Origin: JADJGC01 sp964576925
Lineage (GTDB): Bacteria > Zixibacteria > MSB-5A5 > CAIYYT01
Reading direction: 5' to 3'
Assembly (NCBI GenBank): GCA_964576925.1
Contig: CAZNWJ010000007.1
Span: 101,325 to 165,324 of the forward strand
Length of the DNA: 64,000 bases
The position numbers and the translations under genes are program-made. Numbering within the stretch: position 1 is the first letter of the stretch; each line of letters begins with the position of its first letter. This document shows positions 16,034-24,917 of the stretch, one piece after another. The notes under the pieces are model-generated. The model was not told where the DNA came from, did not search any database, and saw nothing but the letters and a program-made list of their open reading frames with translations.

Positions 16034-16915
16034 ATGATAAAACGAATTCTGACAATCGCAACGCTCGCACTTTCCGCGCTGTTCCTCTTCGGCTGCGAGG
16101 GTGAAACCAAGTATATCACGACTCCCGACGTTCCGGCGGCGCCAGTTGGAGTGTATTCGGTAACGGGGGATGGGTATGTGGATATCTACTGGCAGGCGAA
16201 CAACGACGGCGGCATTACCGAGGGTTACGGCGTTTACCGTTACATCGGTACTAACGGCGATGTCGACGAATACGAGCTTCTCGGTACGGTCAACGCCTCT
16301 TCGTCGCAAGTGGAGGAGTACAGCTACCGCGACAATGGACTCCAGAACGGTGTGACGTATTGGTATGCGGTTAACGCTTACAATGGATACGGAGAATCGG
16401 AATTGTCAGCGCAGGATGCATTCGATACGCCTCGGCCTCAAGGCTCCGCAACTTTGGACCTCACATCAGAAGATGCAATGCGTCTTGGCTGGGACTTTTC
16501 CCAAGCTCGCAGCCGCGACTGGCAGTCATTTGATGCGGAGGTCTTTTTCGAGTTTGACCAGAGTCTCGACGCCTTTTTCCTCTGGGCGAATTGGGATGAC
16601 GTCTACATTCAGAGCTATGGCTATACAGACGATCTTCGGAGTGTTAACTGGGGTGAGCCCGGAGCAGGCTGGAGCAATGTTGGCTGGCTGCAGTTAGTCG
16701 AAGGGCACGCGTACATAGTCGCGATGGGGGAAGTCGATGAAGACGGATTCTCAGAACATTACGCCGCCGTCCGGGTGACTCGGCTCGACAATGGCGATCA
16801 AGAACTCAGCTTTCAGTGGGCCTATCAAACCGACCCGTTCAACCCTGAGTTGAAGCGCACACCCAAGATTGTGAATAACACTACCACGAACACCTCGGGA
16901 AGGAGTGGTAACTAA
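16034..16915 (+). CDS. Fibronectin type III lipoprotein
   Basis: ATG 16034 lies 6 bases after AAGGAG and is preferred over 16019. The 293-residue product starts with a lipoprotein signal (MIKRILTIATLALSALFLFG, then Cys). It continues with a fibronectin type III-like domain (~30-125; PAAPVGVYSVTGDGYVDIYW ... NGVTYWYAVNAYNGYGESEL) and an acidic, Trp-rich C-terminal half with no recognised family. Attachment to a membrane by the lipid-modified Cys is expected. It is first behind the sigma-54 promoter, and its stop is 1 base before the next ATG. Confidence 0.82.
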   Translation: MIKRILTIATLALSALFLFGCEGETKYITTPDVPAAPVGVYSVTGDGYVDIYWQANNDGGITEGYGVYRYIGTNGDVDEYELLGTVNASSSQVEEYSYRDNGLQNGVTYWYAVNAYNGYGESELSAQDAFDTPRPQGSATLDLTSEDAMRLGWDFSQARSRDWQSFDAEVFFEFDQSLDAFFLWANWDDVYIQSYGYTDDLRSVNWGEPGAGWSNVGWLQLVEGHAYIVAMGEVDEDGFSEHYAAVRVTRLDNGDQELSFQWAYQTDPFNPELKRTPKIVNNTTTNTSGRSGN

Positions 16916-16916
16916 T

Positions 16917-18461
16917 ATGAAGCGCCTCGCATTACTCACCGCATTGCTGCTGCTGGCTTCGGTGTTCTTCACCGACTACACATCAGCACAGTCGACCCTG
17001 CGTCGCGGCTTTGACGACCTCGATGTCGACATCTGGACCGACAAGGATGACGGGTCCAACTACTATGAAGGTGACGAGATCACCATCTATTTCCGCGCCT
17101 CGCGCGATTGCTATGTGACGATCTACGATCTCGATACGCGCGGTAACGTCAACCTGATCTTCCCGGCCGAGCCCGGTGACAACAACTATATCCAGGGCAA
17201 TGAAGTTTACCAGATCCCCGATCCGTGGGAGGACTACGCCCTGACCCTTGAAGGCCCTCCGGGATGGGAGCATATCCAGATCGTCGCGACAACCGACTAC
17301 CACAAGGTGCCGGATTGGCGCGGACCGGTGTCGGTTTACAACGACGATTATTGGGATGACAAGTATGACGGCGAGAACGAGCGGTTTATCGAGAAGATCA
17401 ACCGCCGCTACTTCCCGGATCGCGGCAGCGCCTATGATCATGTGTCGTTTTACGTCGCGCCGCGCTACTACTATCAGCCGGAGCGTGTCGAGTGCGCCGG
17501 CGACTGTGGAACGGTTTATATCGACTACCCGGACGGCTGCGAAGTCTACGTCAACGGCGTGTTCTGGGGCTATGCACCGCTCTATATCCCGTCGATCTAT
17601 CTCGGACGACATCGCGTGACGGTGTACTGGGGTACTTCGATTGTCTACAACGATTGGGTGCTGATCGACCCGTGGGCGCCGTACTTCGTCTACCCGCGAC
17701 CGCTTTATGTCTATGACTACTGCTGGACGCGCTGGTACCGCCACCACCACGATTGGGACTACTGGTACAACGGCCCATCGCGCTATAAGTACAAGGACCG
17801 CGATAACGACGATTTCTACCACTACAAGAAGCCAAGTTCGCGGCGCGGCTATACACTGGTGGAGAACAACCACCGCAAGTACGAGAAGTCGAAGAGCTAC
17901 GCCGGCAAGTCCAGCCGCATCGAGAAGTACAAGAGCGACTACGGCTATGATAAGTCGAGTCGGAGCTTCTCGAAGGCGAAGGGCGCTTACAGCGACAAGA
18001 CTCGCAGCACCGGCACCAGCAAGGGCAAATCAAGCTTTGACGACTACTACGACAAGAAGCCGGTCAGCAAGGGCAGCAACGGCGGAGACCGTGACGGCTA
18101 CGGCAAGAAGGGCACTGGCGGCGGCAGCAATCAGGGCAAGGCGTCGGGAGGCGGTTCGAGTATCAAGAAGCAGCCGCGCGGGTCTTCAGGCTCCGGCAGC
18201 AAGGTCGCACCGCCAAGCAAGGGCCCCGGTTCAAGCGGTAAGAAGTCTACCGGGTCTGACTCGGGCAAGAAATCAGGCGGTTCGGAAGTCAAGCCGAAGT
18301 CTGGCGACTCCGGCTCGAAATCAAGCGGCGGCTCGGTGAGCAAGCCCGCACCGAGTTCCGGTGGCAGTAAGAGCTCGGGCGGCAGCAAGAGCTCTGGCGA
18401 TTCCGGCTCCAAGAGCGGCGGTGGCAGCAAGTCGGGAGGAAACTCAGGCAAGAAGAAGTAG
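16917..18461 (+). CDS. Exported DUF4384/PEGA-domain protein with Lys/Ser/Gly-rich tail
   Basis: Translation from ATG 16917 gives 514 residues with a signal peptide (MKRLALLTALLLLASVFF). Residues ~27-125 match the DUF4384 type (NYYEGDEITIYFRASRDCYV, LIFPAEPGDNNYI). Residues ~195-240 are a PEGA-like domain (YIDYPDGCEVYVNGVFWGYA). A Tyr/His/Trp-rich stretch follows (~255-310). The last ~190 residues are almost only Ser, Gly and Lys, a disordered basic tail. DUF4384 and PEGA modules are usually surface or envelope associated. The start 16905 (GTG) is possible but overlaps its own ribosome site. Confidence 0.8.
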   Translation: MKRLALLTALLLLASVFFTDYTSAQSTLRRGFDDLDVDIWTDKDDGSNYYEGDEITIYFRASRDCYVTIYDLDTRGNVNLIFPAEPGDNNYIQGNEVYQIPDPWEDYALTLEGPPGWEHIQIVATTDYHKVPDWRGPVSVYNDDYWDDKYDGENERFIEKINRRYFPDRGSAYDHVSFYVAPRYYYQPERVECAGDCGTVYIDYPDGCEVYVNGVFWGYAPLYIPSIYLGRHRVTVYWGTSIVYNDWVLIDPWAPYFVYPRPLYVYDYCWTRWYRHHHDWDYWYNGPSRYKYKDRDNDDFYHYKKPSSRRGYTLVENNHRKYEKSKSYAGKSSRIEKYKSDYGYDKSSRSFSKAKGAYSDKTRSTGTSKGKSSFDDYYDKKPVSKGSNGGDRDGYGKKGTGGGSNQGKASGGGSSIKKQPRGSSGSGSKVAPPSKGPGSSGKKSTGSDSGKKSGGSEVKPKSGDSGSKSSGGSVSKPAPSSGGSKSSGGSKSSGDSGSKSGGGSKSGGNSGKKK

Positions 18462-18494
18462 GCCAGACATTCGCGAGCATCTCGCGAGTCTGCC
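18462..18494 (+). terminator. Hairpin directly after the DUF4384/PEGA gene
   Basis: TCGCGAG (18471-18477), loop CAT, CTCGCGA (18481-18487), with further imperfect pairing of flanking GGC-AGAC and GTCTGCC. It begins at the stop codon. There is no T-run. Confidence 0.5.
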
Positions 18495-18504
18495 ACAGAC
18501 AGTT

Positions 18505-18585
18505 GCGTCGGTTCTTGATTTCGCGCGCGTAAATGGAATTTCGCTCAATCTGGCGAATCTCCAGCGCGAAATTGTGAACCGACGC
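18505..18585 (+). ncRNA. Nested three-tier stem-loop, putative structured RNA
   Basis: Arms 18505-18526 and 18564-18585 pair over 10 bp (GCGTCGGTTC) and, after a 3-base internal loop, over 9 bp (ATTTCGCGC). An inner hairpin (18535-18544 with 18553-18562) pairs TTCGC/GCGAA and GGA/TCC. Such layered pairing over 81 bases is unlikely by chance. It lies between two exported-protein genes. Whether it is a regulatory RNA, an attenuator or a repeat element is undetermined; it matches no riboswitch class I know. Confidence 0.4.
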
Positions 18586-18661
18586 ATCTCAGGTAGATCG
18601 TCGATCGTGAGGTAACGTCTTCTTGACTGACCTAAGACGAAAGTCCATTTCTTCATTGTGG

Positions 18662-18705
18662 ATCGCGCGGCGATTCGGCGTAGCTTGCCGAGTCGCCGTT
18701 GCGAT
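18662..18705 (+). terminator. Long hairpin upstream of the Pro/Lys-rich protein gene
   Basis: A 12-bp stem with one G-U pair (18668-18679 with 18687-18698), a 7-base loop, and a second 5-bp outer stem (ATCGC 18662-18666 with GCGAT 18701-18705). A TTGACG box follows at 18714-18719. It could be an attenuator or terminator of the upstream unit. Confidence 0.45.
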
Positions 18706-18737
18706 ATTTGTGGTTGACGGTTTGGTTTTTGACCATT

Positions 18738-19145
18738 ATGAGTGAGATGATGTTTAAGAAGTTGGTTCAGGCAATTTGCGCCATCGCCCTGGCGCTTCTT
18801 CTGGTCGCACCGGCGGCAGCACTGCAGAAGACGCCGCGTCCCAAGTCGGACAAGCCTGCCGACTCGACCAAGATTGCTGCTCCGGCCAAGCCGCTGACCG
18901 CGCCGGTGAAAAAGCCGGCTGAGTCACCTAAGAAAGCCGACTCGACGAAGGCAAAAAAGCCGACTCCGGCAAAGCTGAACGACTTCCAGGATGCCAACAA
19001 GAACGGCATCGACGATCGCATTGAATCCAAGGCTTCGGCAAAGAAGCCGATCCCAACAGCCACCAAGTCGAAGCCCCCGGCCAAGCCGGATTCCACGAAG
19101 AGCAGTCAGCCGACAACCATCAACAAAACGAAGAAATCCAAGTAA
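18738..19145 (+). CDS. Small exported Pro/Lys/Ala-rich protein with a TSP3-like calcium loop
   Basis: ATG 18738 gives 135 residues; ATG 18750 is an equally good alternative, while the longest frame from 18699 would put extra residues before the signal. A signal peptide (KKLVQAICAIALALLLVA) is followed by low-complexity Lys/Pro/Ser/Ala sequence. Near residue 90 there is one thrombospondin type 3-like loop (DANKNGIDDRIE) that could bind calcium. The composition is like the basic tail of the preceding 514-residue protein. Function unknown. Confidence 0.65.
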   Translation: MSEMMFKKLVQAICAIALALLLVAPAAALQKTPRPKSDKPADSTKIAAPAKPLTAPVKKPAESPKKADSTKAKKPTPAKLNDFQDANKNGIDDRIESKASAKKPIPTATKSKPPAKPDSTKSSQPTTINKTKKSK

Positions 19146-19149
19146 CAGC

Positions 19150-19914
19150 ATGCTTCGATTCAATCGCATGTTTTCGCAGTCAGCCAGCCGCCTGCTCGTT
19201 CTGGTCGCAGTGCTGCTCTTGTTGCCGGCTTTTCTCGGATCAACAACGCGGGCCGCCGATTCGACGTATACCCTGACATTCGAAGCCGTTCGTTACGGCG
19301 AGTTGCAAGCTGTGATCGGCAAACACCTGATTGTGGAAACCATCAGCCCATCGCGATTTTCCGTTGCCATCTTCGAGTATCGTCTCGATCGCGCTGACGA
19401 GGCTGGCAAGATTGACAGCATGCTTGTCCTCAAGAATGAGGTCTCCCTTCCCTCCACCGACGATGGTCAAGCCACACCGGAAAGCGATCGGCGGTCGTTG
19501 ACGGTTATCATGCCGGAACCAGGAATGCTTCGGCTGGCCCCGGTTGGCGACACGGCGACGATTGGCGGACTTAGGTCCTACAAATATGCGTTGGGCGCGG
19601 AAGGATCGGTCGAGATGTACGTCTGGTTTGCCGAACCGCCTGCAGGACTGGCGAATTACACCAGGGCATCATCACTGGAGGCCGGCAGGCGATCAGGAAC
19701 ATTCGTGATGTCCGAATTTCTCCGTCAGACTGTACGCACAGCGGCGGCGGATGGTATCGAGTGGCCGCCCCAATCCTCGAAACAGCGGACCGATATGATT
19801 GTCGTCCGTATCGACACCGCCGTCGATTCAACCAGTCTTCTCGCGCGCGACAACAGCTATCTCGTTGAGCTCAAGTCGATCAACTCCGTAACCCAAGACG
19901 CTGCAAAGAAATAA
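19150..19914 (+). CDS. Exported protein of unknown function
   Basis: ATG 19150 starts 4 bases after the previous stop and gives 254 residues with a signal peptide (ASRLLVLVAVLLLLPAFLG, cleavage near TTRAA). The mature part is predicted beta-rich, has no cysteines after the signal, and carries a motif-like AEPPAGLANYT. I do not recognise a family. It is the last gene of the sigma-54-led run, and the heat-shock operon follows after 104 bases. Confidence 0.7.
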   Translation: MLRFNRMFSQSASRLLVLVAVLLLLPAFLGSTTRAADSTYTLTFEAVRYGELQAVIGKHLIVETISPSRFSVAIFEYRLDRADEAGKIDSMLVLKNEVSLPSTDDGQATPESDRRSLTVIMPEPGMLRLAPVGDTATIGGLRSYKYALGAEGSVEMYVWFAEPPAGLANYTRASSLEAGRRSGTFVMSEFLRQTVRTAAADGIEWPPQSSKQRTDMIVVRIDTAVDSTSLLARDNSYLVELKSINSVTQDAAKK

Positions 19915-19988
19915 GACACTCGCAAATCGCACGCGGCTGCCGCAAACTTTTCGACAACTCTGCGTATAAGTATCTGATAGCTTTGCGG

Positions 19989-20016
19989 TTGACAGACCGC
20001 TTTTTTATGCTACTTT
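19989..20016 (+). promoter_or_regulatory. Sigma-70 promoter of the hrcA heat-shock operon
   Basis: A perfect -35 TTGACA (19989-19994) is spaced 16 bases from a weak -10 TACTTT (20011-20016). The expected start of transcription falls within the CIRCE element just downstream, which explains repression. Confidence 0.6.
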
Positions 20017-20018
20017 CT

Positions 20019-20045
20019 TTGGCACTCTCGCGATGAGAGTGCTAA
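20019..20045. promoter_or_regulatory. CIRCE operator (HrcA binding site)
   Basis: Arms TTGGCACTC (20019-20027) and GAGTGCTAA (20037-20045) are separated by 9 bases. This is the CIRCE consensus with one arm mismatch. HrcA binds it and represses the operon until heat shock titrates GroE; that mechanism is known from the family. No second CIRCE was seen in the window. Confidence 0.95.
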
Positions 20046-20099
20046 CCGAGCGCTGTACTCTGGACACATTCCAGCGTCGTCGATTTGGGATCGGAGAGA

Positions 20100-21131
20100 A
20101 TGACGGTTTTTAAACTGAATGAACGCGAACGCACGGTACTGGCCGTATTGATCGACCATTATATCCGCACGGCCGAGCCGGTCGGATCGCGCGTCATTTC
20201 TACCAAATACAATCTCGGCGTGTCACCCGCGACCGTTCGCAATACTCTGTCGGACCTCGAAGAACGCGGACTGATCGAGCAGCCGCATACTTCCGCCGGC
20301 CGGATTCCGACCGAGACCGGGTATCGGCTTTACGTCGACACTCTGCTCAAGACCGAAAAGCTTCTGCCAACGGATCGCGAAAAGATCAAGCGCCTGCTTT
20401 CGGTCGACTACAACGCCGTCGAGGATGTCCTCGAACAGACCGCACGCGTCCTGGCGAAAGTCACGACCCAGCTCGGGATAACGGTCATGCCGAAGTTCGA
20501 GCAGGCGGTTCTGCATAAGATCGACCTTGTACAAGTTACCGACACCAAGGTGATGGTGATCATCGCCGCCAAGTCGGGTTTCGTGCGGACAATCTTGCTC
20601 GAAATTGACGCGACCTTCGACCAGGAATCGATTCGCCAGACGGCCGACATGCTCAATGAAAAACTGAGCGGACTTACGCTGGGCGAGATCAAGAAAACGG
20701 TCTTCGAACGACTGCGCGGTGAACAGCGCGGGGAGCCGCAGTTGCTGAAGCTTTTCATGGAACAGCGCGAGCATATTCTCGACGAATCGGCGCTGGAAAG
20801 CCTGCACACAGACGGAACGACGAATATTATCTCGCAGAAGGAATTCAAGGATCCGGAGAAGCTGAAGGAGTTTCTGACGCTGCTCGAAGAACGCCGCAGC
20901 CTGATCGGTCTGCTGAAGAACAAGACCGGTAGTGAGGGCATCAGCGTGACGATCGGCGCCGAGGCGAATATCGAAGGGCTGAAGGGATGCTCGGCGGTGA
21001 TCCACACCTACCAGATTGGCGAAACGCGCGGCACGATCGGCGTGATCGGACCGACGCGCATGGAGTACGCCAAGCTGATGTCGGTCGTCGATTACACTGC
21101 CAAGGTACTCTCGGAGATTCTCTCGCATTAG
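20100..21131 (+). CDS. hrcA: Heat-inducible transcription repressor HrcA
   Basis: This 343-residue repressor has the N-terminal winged helix (RERTVLAVLIDHYIRTAEPV, GVSPATVRNTLSDLEERGLI, HTSAGRIPTETGYRLYVD) and the GAF-like C-terminal dimerisation domain. ATG 20100, after GGAGAG, is preferred to a TTG at 20085 and gives the standard family length. It is the first gene behind a CIRCE element, so it represses its own operon with grpE, dnaK and dnaJ. Confidence 0.97.
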   Translation: MTVFKLNERERTVLAVLIDHYIRTAEPVGSRVISTKYNLGVSPATVRNTLSDLEERGLIEQPHTSAGRIPTETGYRLYVDTLLKTEKLLPTDREKIKRLLSVDYNAVEDVLEQTARVLAKVTTQLGITVMPKFEQAVLHKIDLVQVTDTKVMVIIAAKSGFVRTILLEIDATFDQESIRQTADMLNEKLSGLTLGEIKKTVFERLRGEQRGEPQLLKLFMEQREHILDESALESLHTDGTTNIISQKEFKDPEKLKEFLTLLEERRSLIGLLKNKTGSEGISVTIGAEANIEGLKGCSAVIHTYQIGETRGTIGVIGPTRMEYAKLMSVVDYTAKVLSEILSH

Positions 21132-21140
21132 GACACGACA

Positions 21141-21716
21141 ATGGGAAACAACGAAGACGATATGAAAAGCAATGAAACGGCGCCGGACACCGAAGCGTCC
21201 GAGAGCGATGCCACAGCAACCGCTGAAGCCGCGGCGCCGCCGGATGAGTTATCGCAATTGAAGAAGCAACTCGAAGACCAGAAGAACGACTACTTGAGAC
21301 TCGCAGCGGAGTTCGACAACTACCGCAAGCGCACGAATCGCGAATTCTCGACCCTGGTCAAGTCGGCCAACGAAAACTTGATCGGCGAATTGATCGAAGT
21401 GCTCGACAACTTCGAACGTGCCTTCAAGAGCCGCGAAGAGAAGCCCGATTTTGAGGCTTATCACAAGGGAATGTCTTTGGTCTTCGACCGGCTGAACGCG
21501 ATCCTGGGCCGCAACGGTCTGAAGAAGTTTGCATCGCTCGGCGAGAAGTTCGATCCGAGTCTTCATGATGCCATGATGCAGGTTGAAGACGGCAACATGG
21601 AGCCTGATACGGTCGCGCTCGAGATCGAGCCGGGATACATGCTGAACGACAAAGTGATTCGCCACGCCAGGGTCGGCGTCGTCCAGGCAGCGAAGTCCAA
21701 CGGAGAAAACAAGTAG
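21141..21716 (+). CDS. grpE: Nucleotide exchange factor GrpE
   Basis: This 191-residue protein has an acidic disordered N-terminus (~1-35), a long coiled-coil stalk (~36-90; DYLRLAAEFDNYRKRTNRE) and the beta-wing head ending YMLNDKVIRHARVGVV. GrpE releases ADP from DnaK. It starts 9 bases after hrcA and precedes dnaK by 66 bases. Confidence 0.97.
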   Translation: MGNNEDDMKSNETAPDTEASESDATATAEAAAPPDELSQLKKQLEDQKNDYLRLAAEFDNYRKRTNREFSTLVKSANENLIGELIEVLDNFERAFKSREEKPDFEAYHKGMSLVFDRLNAILGRNGLKKFASLGEKFDPSLHDAMMQVEDGNMEPDTVALEIEPGYMLNDKVIRHARVGVVQAAKSNGENK

Positions 21717-21782
21717 TTGCCGCAAGGCATTTTATTGATAGTATTAGGCGACATTTGGCAGGCCTGACGGAGGTTTAGAGAT

Positions 21783-23708
21783 ATGGGTAAGATAATTGGC
21801 ATAGATTTGGGAACGACCAACTCCTGCGTGGCGGTGATGGAAGGTGGCCAACCGGTCGTGATCCCCAATCAGGAAGGCGGTCGCACGACGGCCTCCGTCG
21901 TGGCGTTCACTGACGGCGGCGAGAAGCTGGTTGGCCAGGTCGCAAAGCGCCAGGCCATCAAGAATCCGACCAACACTATCTTCTCGATCAAACGCTTCAT
22001 GGGGCGGCGACATTCGGAAGTGGGTTCGGAGGAGAAAATCGTTCCTTACAAGGTCACCGAAAACGAAACCGGCGATTGTCGAGTCGAAGTGCAGGGGAAG
22101 TTGTATTCGCCGCCGGAGATTTCGGCTCTGATCCTGCAACATCTCAAGAGCGCCGCCGAGTCCTACCTCGGGCAGACCGTCTCGCAAGCGGTGATCACCG
22201 TGCCGGCGTATTTCAACGATAGCCAGCGCCAGGCCACGAAAGATGCCGGACGAATTGCCGGCCTTGAAGTACTTCGCATTATCAATGAGCCTACAGCAGC
22301 CGCCCTGGCTTACGGACTCGACAAACAGAAGAACCAGAAGATTGCCGTTTACGATCTGGGTGGCGGCACGTTCGATATCTCCATCCTTGAACTCGGCGAC
22401 TCGGTATTCGAAGTCCTGGCCACCAACGGCGACACGCATCTTGGCGGCGACGATTTCGACCAGCGGTTGATCGACTATATTGCCGACGAATTCAAGCGCC
22501 AGGAGGGCATCGATCTGCGCAAGGATCGCATGGCGCTGCAACGTCTGAAAGAGGCCGCCGAGAAAGCCAAGTGCGAGCTTTCGTCGACGATGCAGACCCA
22601 GGTCAATCTGCCTTTCATCACGGCCGACCAGTCGGGTCCAAAGCATCTCGACCTGACCATCACGCGCGCGAAACTTGAGCAACTTTGCGACGATCTGATC
22701 CAGCGCACGGTGGAACCGTGCCGACGCTGTATGTCGGATGCGGGCCTGAGCGCCTCGCAGATCAACGAGGTTGTTCTCGTCGGCGGCATGACGCGCATGC
22801 CGAAAGTCCAGGAAGTCGTCAAATCGCTCTTTGCCCGCGAGCCGCACAAAGGTGTCAATCCCGACGAAGTCGTGGCGATCGGCGCGGCCATCCAGGCCGG
22901 CGTACTTGGCGGTGAGGTCAAGGATGTGCTTCTGCTCGACGTCACACCGCTTTCCCTCGGTATCGAGACTCTTGGCGGGGTGATGACACGCTTGATCGAG
23001 CGGAACACGACAATCCCGACGCGCAAAGCGCAAGTGTTTTCAACGGCCAGCGACAATCAGCCGGCGGTGAATATTCACGTGCTTCAGGGCGAGCGTGAGA
23101 TGGCGATCGACAATCGCACATTGGGCCGGTTCGACCTGGTCGGGATTCCGCCGGCGCCGCGCGGCATGCCCCAGATCGAAGTCGCCTTCGATATCGATGC
23201 GAACGGGATTGTTCATGTTTCTGCCAAAGATCTCGGCACCGGCAAGGAACAGAAGATCAAAATCGAAACGTCATCCGGGCTGTCGGAGCAGGAGATCCAG
23301 AAGATGGTCAAGGATGCCGAGGCAAATGCCGAAGCGGATCACAAGAAGCGCGAACTTATCGACGTCCGCAACAAGGCCGACCAGTTGATCTATTCAACTG
23401 AGAAGACCTTGAAAGAGCATGGCGACAAGGTCAGCGATGAAGATAAGAAGGCAATTCAGGAAGCCAAGGACCGCCTGGCAGCGGCGATCCAGACCGATTC
23501 GATCGAGATCATCAATCAGAAGATCGAGGATCTCATGACCGCCTCGCACAAACTGGCGGAGGAGATTTACAAGCAGGCGACGCAGCAGCAGGCGCAGGGT
23601 GCGCCGGGCGGCAGTACCGAATCGACTCAGAGCGAAAGCCAATCGGGTCCCGGGGCCAGTGCTGTCGATGCAGACTACGAAGTCGTCGATGACGACAAAA
23701 AGAAGTAG
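21783..23708 (+). CDS. dnaK: Chaperone DnaK (Hsp70)
   Basis: At 641 residues this is a full-length Hsp70. The ATPase domain opens with GIDLGTTNSCVAVMEG and contains AYDLGGGT-type phosphate loop VYDLGGGTFDISILE and VVLVGGMTRMPKVQ. The substrate-binding domain starts after LLDVTPLSLGIETLGG. The C-terminal lid is Gln/Ser-rich and ends in an acidic VDADYEVVDDDKKK. It folds client proteins with DnaJ and GrpE, encoded on each side, and a GGAGG ribosome site precedes the ATG. Confidence 0.98.
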   Translation: MGKIIGIDLGTTNSCVAVMEGGQPVVIPNQEGGRTTASVVAFTDGGEKLVGQVAKRQAIKNPTNTIFSIKRFMGRRHSEVGSEEKIVPYKVTENETGDCRVEVQGKLYSPPEISALILQHLKSAAESYLGQTVSQAVITVPAYFNDSQRQATKDAGRIAGLEVLRIINEPTAAALAYGLDKQKNQKIAVYDLGGGTFDISILELGDSVFEVLATNGDTHLGGDDFDQRLIDYIADEFKRQEGIDLRKDRMALQRLKEAAEKAKCELSSTMQTQVNLPFITADQSGPKHLDLTITRAKLEQLCDDLIQRTVEPCRRCMSDAGLSASQINEVVLVGGMTRMPKVQEVVKSLFAREPHKGVNPDEVVAIGAAIQAGVLGGEVKDVLLLDVTPLSLGIETLGGVMTRLIERNTTIPTRKAQVFSTASDNQPAVNIHVLQGEREMAIDNRTLGRFDLVGIPPAPRGMPQIEVAFDIDANGIVHVSAKDLGTGKEQKIKIETSSGLSEQEIQKMVKDAEANAEADHKKRELIDVRNKADQLIYSTEKTLKEHGDKVSDEDKKAIQEAKDRLAAAIQTDSIEIINQKIEDLMTASHKLAEEIYKQATQQQAQGAPGGSTESTQSESQSGPGASAVDADYEVVDDDKKK

Positions 23709-23742
23709 GATTGTGCGGTGATGGAGGTCACCGCTGACGACG

Positions 23743-24915
23743 ATGACAAAACGCGATTATTACGATATCCTCGGCGTGGCGAAGTCAGCCTCCGAGGAAG
23801 AGATCAAGAAAGCCTACCGCAAGCTGGCGATCCAGTATCACCCGGACAAAAACCCGGGTGACAAAGCGGCGGAAGACAAGTTCAAAGAAGCTACCGAGGC
23901 GTACGAAGTCCTCAAGGATCCCCAAACGCGCGCGCGTTACGACCAGTTCGGCCATGCCGGGGTGGGTGCTGGACAGGGCGCCGGCCAGTATGGTGGTGGT
24001 TTTGGCCAGGGCTTCGACATCAACGACGCGCTGCGCGCCTTTATGCGCGACTTCGGCATGGGTGGCTCGATCTTCGACGAGATGTTCGGCGGCGGTGGCC
24101 GTCGCGGTGATCGCCGGCAGTCGTTCCATGGCGAAGACATCAAGGTTCGACTCAAGCTGACCCTCGAAGAAATCGCCTTCGGCACCGAGAAGGTCATCAA
24201 ATTCCGGCGCTTCAAGCGCTGCCAAACCTGTCACGGATCGGGTGCCGCTTCCGGGTCTTCGCGCGAACGTTGCCGGGTCTGCAACGGTGCCGGCGAGGTG
24301 CGCCAGGTTTCGCGTTCGATGTTCGGGCAGTTCATCAATGTCGCGACCTGCTCCAATTGCGGCGGCAGCGGGGAAGTGATCAAGACGCCGTGCCCGACCT
24401 GTACCGGCTCCGGCCGTGTCGAAGAGCAAGCCACGATTACCGTCAAGGTCCCGGCCGGTGTATCCGAAGGCAACTATATTCCGCTGCGCGGCGAAGGTAA
24501 CGCCGGCATGCGCGGCGGCGAATCGGGCGATCTGATTGTGCTGATCGAAGAGAAGCAGCATGAGCGCTTCGTGCGGCATGGGAATGATATCATTACCGAA
24601 GTCCCGGTGACGATCGGGGCGGCAGCGCTCGGCGCGGAAGTCGATGTTGAGACTCTCGACGGCGTCGTCAAGCTGAAGATTCCGAGCGGTACTCAAACCG
24701 GCAAGATTCTCAAGCTACGCGGCCAGGGGCTCGGCAAGCTCCGGTCGGCGGGGCGCGGCGACATGCTCGCCAAAATCACGGTCTGGACGCCGCAGAGCCT
24801 CAGCAGTGAACAAAAACAGCTCTACGAAAAACTGCGCAAACTTGAAGGCGATGTTCCGCCGGCGAAAGAGACCAAGTCGATCTTCGAGCGCCTGCGCGAG
24901 TCGCTGGGAGTTTGA
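23743..24915 (+). CDS. dnaJ: Chaperone DnaJ (Hsp40)
   Basis: This 390-residue class A J-protein has a J domain with the HPD motif (YHPDKNPGDKAAEDKFKE), a Gly/Phe-rich linker, four CxxCxGxG zinc-finger repeats (CQTCHGSG, CRVCNGAG, CSNCGGSG, CPTCTGSG) and two C-terminal substrate-binding domains. It stimulates DnaK ATPase. The stop codon overlaps the earliest possible prmA start codon. Confidence 0.98.
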   Translation: MTKRDYYDILGVAKSASEEEIKKAYRKLAIQYHPDKNPGDKAAEDKFKEATEAYEVLKDPQTRARYDQFGHAGVGAGQGAGQYGGGFGQGFDINDALRAFMRDFGMGGSIFDEMFGGGGRRGDRRQSFHGEDIKVRLKLTLEEIAFGTEKVIKFRRFKRCQTCHGSGAASGSSRERCRVCNGAGEVRQVSRSMFGQFINVATCSNCGGSGEVIKTPCPTCTGSGRVEEQATITVKVPAGVSEGNYIPLRGEGNAGMRGGESGDLIVLIEEKQHERFVRHGNDIITEVPVTIGAAALGAEVDVETLDGVVKLKIPSGTQTGKILKLRGQGLGKLRSAGRGDMLAKITVWTPQSLSSEQKQLYEKLRKLEGDVPPAKETKSIFERLRESLGV

Positions 24916-24917
24916 CG

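Noticed and set aside
18361..18615. 84-residue frame through the hairpin region after the DUF4384/PEGA gene
   Set aside because: It begins inside the Ser/Gly/Lys tail in another frame and runs through strongly paired bases; no supporting start.
21744..23033. 429-residue open frame opposite dnaK
   Set aside because: A shadow of dnaK codon structure with no recognisable domain; the plus-strand gene is certain.
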